From: Ooceraea biroi
Taxonomy: Eukaryota > Arthropoda > Insecta > Hymenoptera > Formicidae
Assembly (NCBI RefSeq): GCF_003672135.1
Contig: NC_039511.1
Coordinates: 1,700,464 to 1,764,463, forward strand
Length of the DNA stretch: 64,000 nucleotides
Direction of reading: 5' to 3'
Position 1 is the first letter of the stretch, and the number at the start of each line of letters is the position of its first letter. The position numbers were made by a program, and so were the translations under genes. This document shows positions 39,332-50,500 of this stretch, piece by piece. The notes under the pieces are model-generated. The model was not told the DNA's origin. It did not search any database and was given only the letters and a program-made list of their open reading frames with translations.

Positions 39332-42300
39332 GCGCACCGCTGTGAAAACATATTCTTTACGTCGCGTAGCGCAGAGAAACGCGAGTATTTACTGGATACT
39401 CAGATGTTTATTAGATACTTAATATTTAGTAACGTCGTTGCATTCGTTCCGCGAATCTACTTTGCATCTACTTTGATGACGAAGAGCCGTTGCAGCACTT
39501 CCTAATGTCACCGCAAAGTGCCTTCGAGCGCGTCACGCGTTTAAAATCGCATCGCTGGAGATGTATTATTGATTATTTCAGCGATCGTGATATTTTCATC
39601 TTCAATCGGCAGTATTTCATCGGTACATTAAGCCGTCTGTCACGGTCCAGTCACATTCGCGCCTCGCTGCGCACACTTATGGAAAAGTGTTTTTTCCTCG
39701 GTATCCGCATGCATATTGCATACATGTACTATTATTCAGTAGGAGCACTACCGAGTTACAGAGAGGTGATGAATCAATTTCCCTTTCGTCTCCTATAAAT
39801 AATTGATTTAATAATCTTTCTAACGCGTCGCAAATGTTTTAATTTTTTTTCAAGAAGACAAAAGAGTTTATATTTCTATCTTTAATATTTCAATAAAATT
39901 TGCAAATCCGGTGCCATACAGAGTAGCGTTACAAAAATATATAAATAATCAGAGTGTCTGGACATGCAGCGTATTTAATCATCTCGTCGTCTCGTCTCAT
40001 CAAACGCCGTCTAAATTTTTGACTCGATCGCCTCCGTCATTTCTTCAAACTTTACGCAGACAGAAATTCACGCAGACAATTACGCGAGGAAGCAAGATCG
40101 ATCAAAGTCAACGTGAGAAACAGCGTTACTTCTATGTTCAACGAATGTTCAGCCACCACGAGTTGATGATGAGTACCACATCATTGCATCGAAATAATCG
40201 TGTACCCCTCTAATAAATAATAGAAGCTACACCTGCGAGAAGAAGTATCAACCGCTTTCATGGTCTCGCCGGTCATCGGCGATGCTTTTTGCAGTGTGAT
40301 CGCCGGCGCTTTATCGAGCCATTCAACTTGAATGCCCCGACATCACTCGGGACGCTCTGGCTATATTGTACGTCCCGCGCCACAATTTATTTCTAATAAA
40401 TGCGTTTTCGCTCACGCGCCACTGGACGAGCGATCGTCTCCGCAAGAATGACGCGTAGCCGTATCTAATCTCGCCTTTACTACCGCGATAACGATTTTTC
40501 GCCGGCACGATCGACGGTATTTCACGGTGCTTTTAACGTCGCGAAAGTCACGGCTACGTCCGCGAGACTTCAATGTGAAGCGTAAAATGATTCCGCGCGA
40601 GTCGCGAGAAGAAGATCGTAAGAATTAATCGCGTCGACACGCGAGCTTCGAGTTTTCTCATGGTACATCGGAAACTTCATCTTCAGTCTTGTGCTGCTGG
40701 CCCCCTACCCCCGTCCACTGTTCACTTCCGCATAAATCACGAGCGATTAAAACAAGACCCGCTCGACACCCGCTCGAGGTCCACATCCTAGACTCCGAGG
40801 AGGGGAACGTCCTTTTTTTCGCCCGCGAATCACCGCCGGCGATAAATCGCCGGCGTTCCCCGCCCGGCGGCGGTCCCCGTCGTGCTTCGTGGAACCTCAC
40901 GGTGCAACGGAGCAACGAAAAACGATAAATTACCGTCCGAAACGTACGCCCGGAGGGAACGAAGGACAGGTAGGGGGATGGCGAGGGGGAAACCTCCGGT
41001 GGAAGAAGGACAGGCCCGAGGTAGCCCCCGAGGATCGATGCAGGCGCGAAGAGGCGCCTTTCGGCGGATCGGACGGCCGGGGGAAGGGATCCCCGAGGGC
41101 GGCGCCACGTTTGCGCCACACGCGCATAAAAAGTCCCGGAGGGGAATAAAGAGGTGGAAAAAAAGGAGCCCGGCGAGAGCGGTTAACATGGAATAGCCCT
41201 TAGCCGGCACGATAGCCGCTCTTTAGGCTGATGGACTCTCCAGGCCTCCCCCGGCACCCTCCTGCCCCCCTCCGCCATGCTCGCTCGCCGCGCCTGTCAC
41301 CTCCTGCCTGTGGTCCAGCTTTCTACCTCCGTTGCACTCCGCGGCACTCACCGCTGCACTCTCGCTGTCCTCTTCCCCCCTCGCCCCGCACTCACCCCCG
41401 TGTCTCGCGCTCCTCGTTTGTACGTGCCTTTGTGTGGACGTGCGAGAGCTCTTCTTGCGTCGCATGCACTCGACATTAAGATTCCGATGTAATTAATATG
41501 TGTACATGTGTCTCGAGAATGTGTAATGTAATGGTTACAAATTATAGAATATGTATAAATAAAATTAAGAGGCGAGAGATTTGAAGAGTCAAGACATTGT
41601 ATGAAATTTGATTTTGAGATACGATTTTGACGCATCATACTATACCTAGAAAGAAAAGATATTTATGTATACATCATATCGTTTTATTGTTTCTCATGCT
41701 TGTTCATTGTACGACGTACAAGTTATGAATTTATGGGACTAATGGTATGGCGACCGCGCGCTTCTGGTGCGACGATAAGACGCCGGATGCTTAAGTCGCG
41801 GTGCGGATGTGCGATTGATGTTAATTAAATAATTTACACTACACGCGCCAATCAAATTACACACCACCAGGTAGATTATAAACGTGCGTTATCTTCGCAG
41901 ACAGGTATGACGAACCTCGGGGGCCAGATGGCGAGATTTTGCTCTCGCAGGAGCAAGCTCACTCCGGATTTATCGCATCGCATGAACGCAATTTTTACGA
42001 TGTTGCAGATTCCAATAAATACGCAGCACTAACGTCCAACCATCCGCGATGTAAAAGAAAAGAAAAAAAGAAGAAAAAGAAGGAGAAGAGGAAAGTCAGC
42101 CAGACATTTAGGTATCTACGATTACCAAGGGGTGAATTTGCGAATTATCATGTGATTGATTTTCCTTCTTAGTCCTAAGGGTGTTAACAGTATATGATGA
42201 TGTCCTTTTCACGCATTACACCTTCCTACCCCCCTACTTGTGCCATGTAATTTTTTTGTAACTGAAGAAGGAAGAACCGGAATATGAAAGACGTATCGAA

Positions 42301-43629
42301 CTTTGTTGCATTCTTATCAGAGGTATCAAGTGAAGAAGAATAGTATTTTCTTAGTTTGTGGAGGTATCACTGGCGTTTGAGAAAAAGAGTTGTAGAAAAA
42401 GTAAAGTTGAGAAGAATGGCTGTTAAAAAGCTAACTAAGAGTTTACCGTTACATAGACATTTATAATTTACGATTAACGTGATTCGTGAAACTTACACAG
42501 AATTACAGTCCTACGACTAAGCAGAGACAGATTTTTAAATCACGGCTCACTATTTTTATAAACCTGTACGCGGATTTATAATTTACAATTACGATTATCT
42601 CATAGATCGATGCGACGGAAAGTGCACGATCGCATGATCTGTATGATCACGATTACGCACAGTGTCGGCATCATTGATACAGAAATCTGGACTTTTGCAA
42701 AATGTAAAAGCCACTTTGCAGAATACATCCAGACGTATATATGTTTACGTATATAATATATATTACTCTTTGGAGAAAGAATTAAAATACACTTACACAT
42801 ATCTAGATATACACATATCTTTGGATTACGCGGTATAGGTGCGCTTATTTACAGAATTGTGCAAACAGGCCAGAGAGTACTCGCACATGTCGCGTATTAA
42901 GTACAAATCGCACGGGTCAAGGCGTGGCGAAAAATAGATGTAAAAAAATAATTGTTAAAAAGTAGGTTAAATAGACGTTTCATGCGTGACAATTTGACAA
43001 TTTGAAAATTAGTAAATCTTTATCTTGCCATGTAAAGCAAGTCTTTTTGAAAGAAGAGAAGAAAATCGATTAGATTTTGAATCGATAAACTTTGATTAAG
43101 TAGACTCTAAAATTTTATCAAAGTGCACTATTGTTTAAATTTTTCTTCATGCAATAATTGCGTCTCCCATTTTTCCTCACAGAGAGCGCATTAGTTCAGG
43201 CATCATTTTCTTCGACACGGTAGTCCACATCGGTAATGTAGTAATGTAGTTGAGAAGAAGAAATCATGCCAGCAAAAGATCATCGACATGTACCGATTGA
43301 CGAGTGCTTTCATGATCTTGCAAAACTTTCGAGTAAAATAATACGCAAAGCGCAAAGCGTAAAAGAAACGAGTCACGCACTGGTTAATTTTTTTTACACT
43401 TAAAAAATTGAAATGTAGATCGAGAAAGAATCACTGCGATGATCGGAGACCGATGATAAAACGATTTCTTCAATTCGTATTTTCGATACTGTGCATTTAG
43501 CTAAAAATTTCGTTTTCCATTAATTAAAAGGTTAATTAAAAGTTCAAATAGTTTCGCGCTATATTCAGCGACGAGCGAATACATTCCTCATCATGTTTAA
43601 AATGTATACGCTATTTCTTCTTTGTACAG
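39332..43629. other. No recognisable gene; includes a GC-rich island at about 40680-41480
   Basis: The island is CpG-rich and open in several frames on both strands, which argues for composition rather than coding. A purine tract lies at 42053-42096. The rest is AT-rich. Confidence 0.55.
40834..40855. repeat. Perfect 10-bp inverted repeat with 2-base spacer
   Basis: CGCCGGCGAT, then AA, then ATCGCCGGCG, lying in a GC-rich island. Confidence 0.92.
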
Positions 43630-43726
43630 AATAATTCCGATACGTGATCGACACGATCACGTCCCTGTCGGTAGGCAACGCATTCCGGCGACGGTAACAA
43701 AAGCCGTCCCGCTACAGCTACGATCG
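43630..43726 (+). other. Exon-like segment on the strand opposite the GATA gene
   Basis: TTTCTTCTTTGTACAG ends at 43629 and CGATCG/GTAAGT follows 43726, so 97 bp are framed by strong plus-strand splice signals. One frame is open throughout and continues for some distance on both sides. It lies about 600 bp beyond the last GATA exon and points towards it. A convergent or antisense noncoding transcript is as plausible as a coding exon. Confidence 0.27.
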
Positions 43727-44331
43727 GTAAGTACTTCTACTGCCGCTACCGATAAGCAGAACGATCTCTACGATCTCTCGGTATGGGCGACGGTAGTTGA
43801 CGTTATAACCGAGGCAAGGTCACTGCTGGACTGACTAGTAATTGGTTCTAGGGGTGGCACGCTGAAATAAAAATTAAACAAACGTTAAAAAATTATTTCA
43901 TTGCACATTATGCAATATTTTATATCTAACATAAAATTATATTCTATTATATACAATATAATCTTTTGTGATTCTTCAAAAGTTTGCTCCATTTCCTTAA
44001 ATTTTCCAATTTTTCCAATCATTTATCAGATTAATTAATATCTCAATTTTTATTTCAATTTTATTTAACTTTCCTTTAATACTCTTTCAATTTTTTTTCT
44101 TATTTCTAAAGGAGCTTAGGAAATATTTAATAAATTTTAATTTTATTCAAATTTCCCTCAATTCTGTTTCAATATTTTTCTTATTAATAAACGAGCTTAG
44201 GAAATATTTAATAAACTTATTAATACGTAGATTAATAAATTTATTAACATACTTAGTGAGATCATATTGGCGCGCAGGGATACATAGACTAATCGCGTTA
44301 TAAATCTGATGAATCAGGCATGACTCGTGAC
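43727..44331 (-). other. 3' flank or 3' untranslated region of the GATA gene
   Basis: AT-rich sequence with AATAAA on the minus strand at 44245-44240, 87 bases beyond the stop, and the 81-bp tandem duplication. Which polyadenylation site is used cannot be told from sequence. Confidence 0.45.
44083..44216. repeat. Tandem duplication, 81-bp period
   Basis: GAGCTTAGGAAATATTTAAT begins at 44112 and again at 44193, preceded in both copies by a TTTCAA...TTTCTTATT tract. The array lies just 3' of the last GATA exon and may be in its 3' untranslated region. Confidence 0.85.
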
Positions 44332-44501
44332 TTACGTAAGGGTGGTTTGACGATTCAACACGGCGGCGGTAGGTAATGCAAGGGGCGAGTGTGCATGCCC
44401 TAATTGCGCCCCAGTCGGTGTACCTACAGGAAGACAATGCTCTTCGACCCCTTCAACACCCCCACCCCCGCTTGCGTACATGTTCAACTGCAACGAGTCC
44501 A
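44332..44501 (-). CDS. srp: GATA gene coding exon 6 (residues 665-720, C terminus)
   Basis: A pyrimidine-rich tract, a TTAAC branch-like site and TTGCAG precede 44501. The first two bases complete codon 665 (Val). The exon encodes a Gly-rich stretch and then SPLALPTAAVLNRQTTL, and stops at TAA 44334-44332. The stop overlaps an ideal donor: ...AC/GTAAGT, with the GT at 44335-44334. If that donor is used, the exon ends at 44336 and the protein continues in a downstream exon that I could not identify. A possible AATAAA lies at 44245-44240 on the minus strand, which favours termination here. Confidence 0.78.
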
Positions 44502-47500
44502 CTGCAACGTTAACAGAAAAAGACGACATCCGTCACGATTACTCTGCTCGGTCACACTTTACGCGCTGATTACGCTTAATCCTAAACTCCTCCTGATTGT
44601 TCTATGATACTTTGTTCGTTTGAACGTACGTTCTCATATTCTTAAATATTTATTCAATCTGTTGTTTTCCTACTCATCTTTTCCTTTGCCTTTTCCATGA
44701 AGAATGTTTAAATCACGAAAACAATTAACAATTAGTAAATATCGCGTATCACGTCGAGTATTCGCTGTGCCCACGCGCGATCATTGATCGACTTTGATCT
44801 TTGCTTGGCCTATCGCGGGAAGTACTCCAAGGCCGCTGTCGGCGATTTTCGAAAAAGATAAGCGCGTGCAGTTCAAGTGGAAAATTTACAATACACGTCT
44901 GCTGTTCTCGCAATTGGAAAACTACCGTTGCGGACGAGAAAAACAACCCGTTACTTGAAAATATGTGCTCCACATTTTACACGTGCACGCCGATCGCGCG
45001 TACATACTAGTAGGACGATCTCTCGATTTCGCAACGATCGCGGCACGCGTGATGAACACGTCGACGCAGGTGACGTCCTACGCTCCCCCCGCGCGTGTTC
45101 CCCGGATTAATCCCCCGGCGAGGAGGAGGTATCGTCGCTATCGGAGCGCATCCCGGGCTCTATCCAATCCGAGACGCTATCGGTCGATGCGTGCTCTTCG
45201 CCGGACTTTCCCCGCGGCACCCCTTCATCCGCTGTTACATGCAGGCACGATCGTGTGTTTAGACGGCCATCGCGGTCGCCGCGACGCTCGGGGACGGGAA
45301 TCATTGCCTTCACCGTTCCAGGAAGAGCATTATTAGCGCGCGGAGAAGCTACCCAGATAGCCAAGTCTGCCGAAAGCAGATGATGCTAACTATCTGCTAT
45401 CAACTATTGCCAGCCAAAAGACAACAAATTTGATACAGAAGTTGTTATTAACGATTAATTCGACAAATTGATGCCAGAAATGTAACAGCTTGCTCACAAA
45501 ATCTAAGAACAGATTGGCGGCAGAAACCGAACAGAATCTGCAAACATGGCTTGAAGTCAGATTGTCGACAGAAACCGAGCAAGATTTGTGCACGCGGAAT
45601 ATAACGGCAGATTGGCAGCGGAAACCGAGCAAGATCTGCGCGCGCGGAATCTAACAGCAGATTGGCAGCAGAAACCGAACAGGATCTGCAGCTTTTGACA
45701 GTATTCAAATTTACACGGCTATGAATATGTGTTTTCGCTCCGCACCGCTATGCGGTGCACACGTCGAGTTCTTACTCGATGTTAAGATTTAGCCTACCAG
45801 TTATATAAGTTAATATACGCGCCTTGGCACGATAATATTATTTTTTCTGAAAATTTTTGCACTTGCGGCACAGAGGCTCCCATGGACAACGTCCATGTAG
45901 TTCACGCACGCCACAAGCAATCTGAAGTTCGAAAGCAAAATTCGGACTTCAGATTAGAATAAATTAACAATAAGAGAGAGATTATGCAACGAACTGTCAG
46001 AAAGACACATCAAGCCAAATGTACTTTAATTTAACAAACAAACAAATGCGTTCTTTTAACACATGGTAATATAAAATGGCAATTTATAGTGTGTTAAAAG
46101 TAAACACATGCTTTAATATATCGTAAATATGAATGGCCAAAAGCTGCAGATTCTGTTCGGTTTCTGCCGTCAATCTGCCGTCAGATGTTAACAGATCCTG
46201 CTCGGTTTCTGCCGTCAATCTGCTGTCAGAGTCTGTTAGCAGGCTCTGCTGGCAGATCACTATCCTAATGCGGACATAACGGATGCCAATTTGCTATCAA
46301 CTTCTGCAGTAATCTGTTGCCAATCTGCTGGCAGATTGCACACATTTTGCTTACTGGGTACCTGGCTATTTTATTATTTAGATTTATGATACGGCGGCGG
46401 TAAAGGCGACTTTAACTTTTCGCCGTCGGTTTTGAAGCGGAGCCAGATGGATGATAATTATTTTCTATGATTTTAGATAATTATTTAAGATAATTATTTT
46501 AGTTTCGATAATTATTATTATCCTGCTTATGTCGTAGTTTTGCGTGCGATTAATTCCGAGAGTGTATCTCGGTCAGCCCCACCTGTAGGTACACCTAGTC
46601 GAGTCAGCTGAGTGCCCAATTAACGTTCGCGAGGATGGAAATATACGGGGTACCACTGCCAACGCTTATTTCATCATCGGTTTTATCACTTTGAGCTATT
46701 GTAAACCCGAAGAACTGTAAAGAGTAATTCGTGAGGATGCGGACACGTACCCTGTATATTTGTCGAGTCAAGATGGAAGAACTGTGATGGCGGATGTTAG
46801 TAGAAATAAACTGTACAATAGACTTGCTCACCGAAGACTCACCGAGTAGGCTGGACTTGATCTCGGTCTTGTGGAGGCCGCTGGGCCCGGGTAGGTTTCC
46901 GGTTATGCTCGAGTGATTCTTTGGTTTCCTCTTTCGCGTCTGAATCCCCTCCTTCTTCATGCTCAACGGCCTGTTCACCTGTTCCGCGCGGAAAAATCGC
47001 AGCGGTTAGGCGCACTTCGTCTTTATTATCTACCATCTTCTTCTGATCGCATAAGTTTGATAGGAAAATGATTAAACGCACACGAGAACTTGCAGCGTTT
47101 TAAAGAAGCTCAAGAAAATCGAAAATAAATTTTGTAACGCAGATTAAACCGAGTTCGATTCCAATTGTATGCAAATCACATTTTATATTTGCAATTCCTG
47201 CAATAATTACACAGCAATTTCTCAAGTAATAGACAATTATTAAAAAGTATTATTGATTTTTGATAATCTGTAATTAAAATCACAGCATGAGCATGAAATG
47301 GCGTGTTACAATAGACTGAAGGGATAAAAAAAATGAAAAAAGATGCGATAGACGTTTCTTTCGATCGATCATCGGTACTACCGCACATCGCGATCCCTGT
47401 GTGTTTTAATTAACTTTGTTGTCACGATCGTTTGCACAGATCGTGCGATAATCTGCGCTCCTCTTCAGCGCCAAGACGGGATCGCCTCACGTGCGTAAAA

Positions 47501-50500
47501 ACAATCAAGTCACCGTTATCGCGGCTGACGATCGCAAAAAGACTGATAACGACGTACTGGCCAGTCGCACAGCGAGATTAATGTTAATTAAAAATGATTC
47601 TCCCTGCTCTTGGTGTTTTTCTACTTGCGGAAATAGAAAGACATTGTGCGACAGTTCTCAGAACGTTGTTGAAACACATCATCGACCGAGAACGAAAAAT
47701 CTACTTTTTGTTTCTTCTTTTTCCTCGTCAGTTAACAGTATAACTTAAAAACTCACGTTATGTAGCTTGAAGTAAAGGCCGCACGCGTTGCACACTGGTT
47801 CGCCATTGTTGTTCCGTCTCCACAGGGTGGTGTTGCTTGTCCTGCAGTTTGCGCACTGCACCCCCGTCCTCCGCACGTTGGTCTGCAGTACAAAAAGGGC
47901 TACTTTTACATGGAAACATAAAACATGAGATTTGGTCGTATTACGGAATAATAATGGCTGCGGTAGTGTCATCGTAAGACTGCTTTTGAATGAAAAATCT
48001 CAAATTTTCGAAATACTATAGCTTTCGTAAGAAATATTGTAAGTTGCAACAGAGACGCGGAGCGTGCAACAATTTCTGGCTAGTTTAAAATGATTTCTGA
48101 TTCTCTCTCTCTCTCTCTCTCGCTCGCTAGAACCAGATAATTTATAATGAAGACGTTCGAATTCAATTAATACGTTTGATAAAGTGTCATCGCGACGAAG
48201 TCGGTCGCTCTCCGAGTACTACGACGAGACGAAATGCGGTGTCGTCGATGTCGGTATGTTTGAGGAATCGAGACTACGAAAATGGGAGTGCTCGGAGCAA
48301 GGAAACTAGAGCAAACAACAGCCGCCAGCGAGTCCCGTAGTGATTATTTGCTCAGTAAGAGAGATAACGTCCCTCTTCCCTCTGTCTTTGGTAGCGGTAG
48401 AGGGAAACCGAAGAAAGAGGGGAAGAGTGAGTGAGAGAGAGAACACAAGAACGCAAGAACGTTACTTAATATTGAAGCCGTGTACGCTTCACGGGCGAGA
48501 AATTTATCAGAGCAAATATCGGTGGCCTCGTTTGGCGATGGTCAAACGCATTTCGGACCCGGCCGTCAAACATTTGAACGCGCGAGCCGTAAACTGCGTT
48601 TTAATCCTTCTTCCAATCCTTCTTATTATTTACTAGAGATACAGGGCTCAACGTAAGATTGTTAGAAGCCACTTAGCAAGCAATAAGGAAGAAACTACAG
48701 ATAACTCGAGAGTCAAAATAAGCAAGCTGAAGCGCAGGCGTTGCATAAAATCGCATCGATTGATATCAATTAATTAATCAACAAAAATGTAAGATGAATA
48801 ATCATTACAGAAATAAACTGGAAACTTGCGAGAATGACCGCTAAAAGATTTGATTAACAGTTCAGTGACTCACGAGCTACCTGTACGCGAGTGAATGCAC
48901 GAGATTACACAGTTAGATTACAGATAATCGTGATTCGTATAGTGTTTACCGGCGTGACCAACTGCTTAGGCTTGGGGTACTTCATGGGGGGCCTGTTCAC
49001 GCCGTTAATCTTGCTGTATAGTCCGCAGGCATTGCAGAGATAATGTCCAGTGCCATCCCGTCGCCAGAGCGGCGTCATACTAGCCGCGCAGTTGACGCAC
49101 TCTTTGGGCTCCGTCGCCATTATGGCGCCGTCGAAGGCCTCGTCGGTCCCGGGAAGCGGTAGCGTGGCCCAAGCGGACGAGGGTGGCCCGTTTCCACTCG
49201 GGGACACGCTATATCCACCACCGGAGTACAACTGCATGTTGGTGGCGTCGCCAACCGAGATCGCGGTGATACCTGGGTACCCCTGAACGTATTCCAAGGT
49301 CGGAGGCGAGGGAGTGCTGCCGGCTGGCCAGTAAGGGTCGCTCGAGGGTGGTTTCACGTATTGATACGACGTCGTTCCCGCGCTGTATAGAGTCACCTGG
49401 GAACCTGGCGAACCCGGCTGCTCATAGTGCAGCGGAACCGCGCGGGTAGCCAGAGATGACGCGAGCGTGGGGTCGCCCTTCATGTACGTGCTGCCGGGGG
49501 ATTCGACCTGTAAATTGAGGATTTTTTTCATATAATCTTTTCTTCCATCAGAATCAGAATTATTGAAGATAGACTGTAATTACAAAAGTTTACAAAAGTT
49601 CTCATAAACTTTTTCGGAGTAAAACAAATGTATTAATAAAAACGCACAAATTCTAATCAACAATGAATCTTAATTCTTAATTATAAAGCGAATAAACTTT
49701 CTCACCTCGGTGGCCCTCGATCCGATCTGCGTCGCCGGCGAATACGCCAGGATCACAGGATCCCCCGGCTTGGCGTAGCTGTACGTCGATGCCTGCTGGA
49801 AGCTCTCGCTGCCCGGTAAGTATTGAGTGTATTGCACAGTCTGGGCCGGCGGAATGGCGACCGTCTCCAGGGTGGTGTACGTGTTGGGCGGTTTGACGAT
49901 GGTCTCCGCGGCTGCTGCGGCCTCCGCGTCGTACTTGACGACGCCGCTGGCGTCGGTGTAGCTGGTCGCCACGAGCTGTTGCTGCTGATGAGCGGCACGG
50001 ATGCTGTCCATCGGGGGCGAATACGGTGGCACGGGTGATCCGAGATGGACCGCGGATGCCGACTGCGTGACAATCGTCGACGTGTCGTACTCCTCCGTGG
50101 CGGTGAGCACTGGTGATGCCTGGTATCGGGCACCCGCGTTCGTTCCGGATGCCTGGTGGTTCTCGTGCGGGCTGAATCTGTGATGTCCCGCTTGCTGGGG
50201 TCGCCGATGATCGGGCACCTGCACGGTGATCACGTGGTTCTCCCTGCGAACCTCGTGGCCGTCGGAATACGCGTAGATCCGGTCCACCTCGCTTCGATCC
50301 GGTGCGGGTGTCTCGTATCTTTATGGGAAAACACGCGATTCAGATTCAGAGAGACTTTTCCTCCCTCTTCGATCGATTCTTGCATTAACTTGGTCGACGA
50401 CTTGGAGATTGACCTTACCTGGGCGGTTCCTTGACCGTGAGGGTGATGGTGGCGTCGGAGCTTTCTGAGACTTCGACCCTAACTTCCTGTCCCGTATTGG

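Noticed and set aside
40658..41480. Frames on both strands in a GC-rich island
   Set aside because: Several frames are open at once on both strands, with Pro/Arg/Gly-rich content and no recognisable domain.
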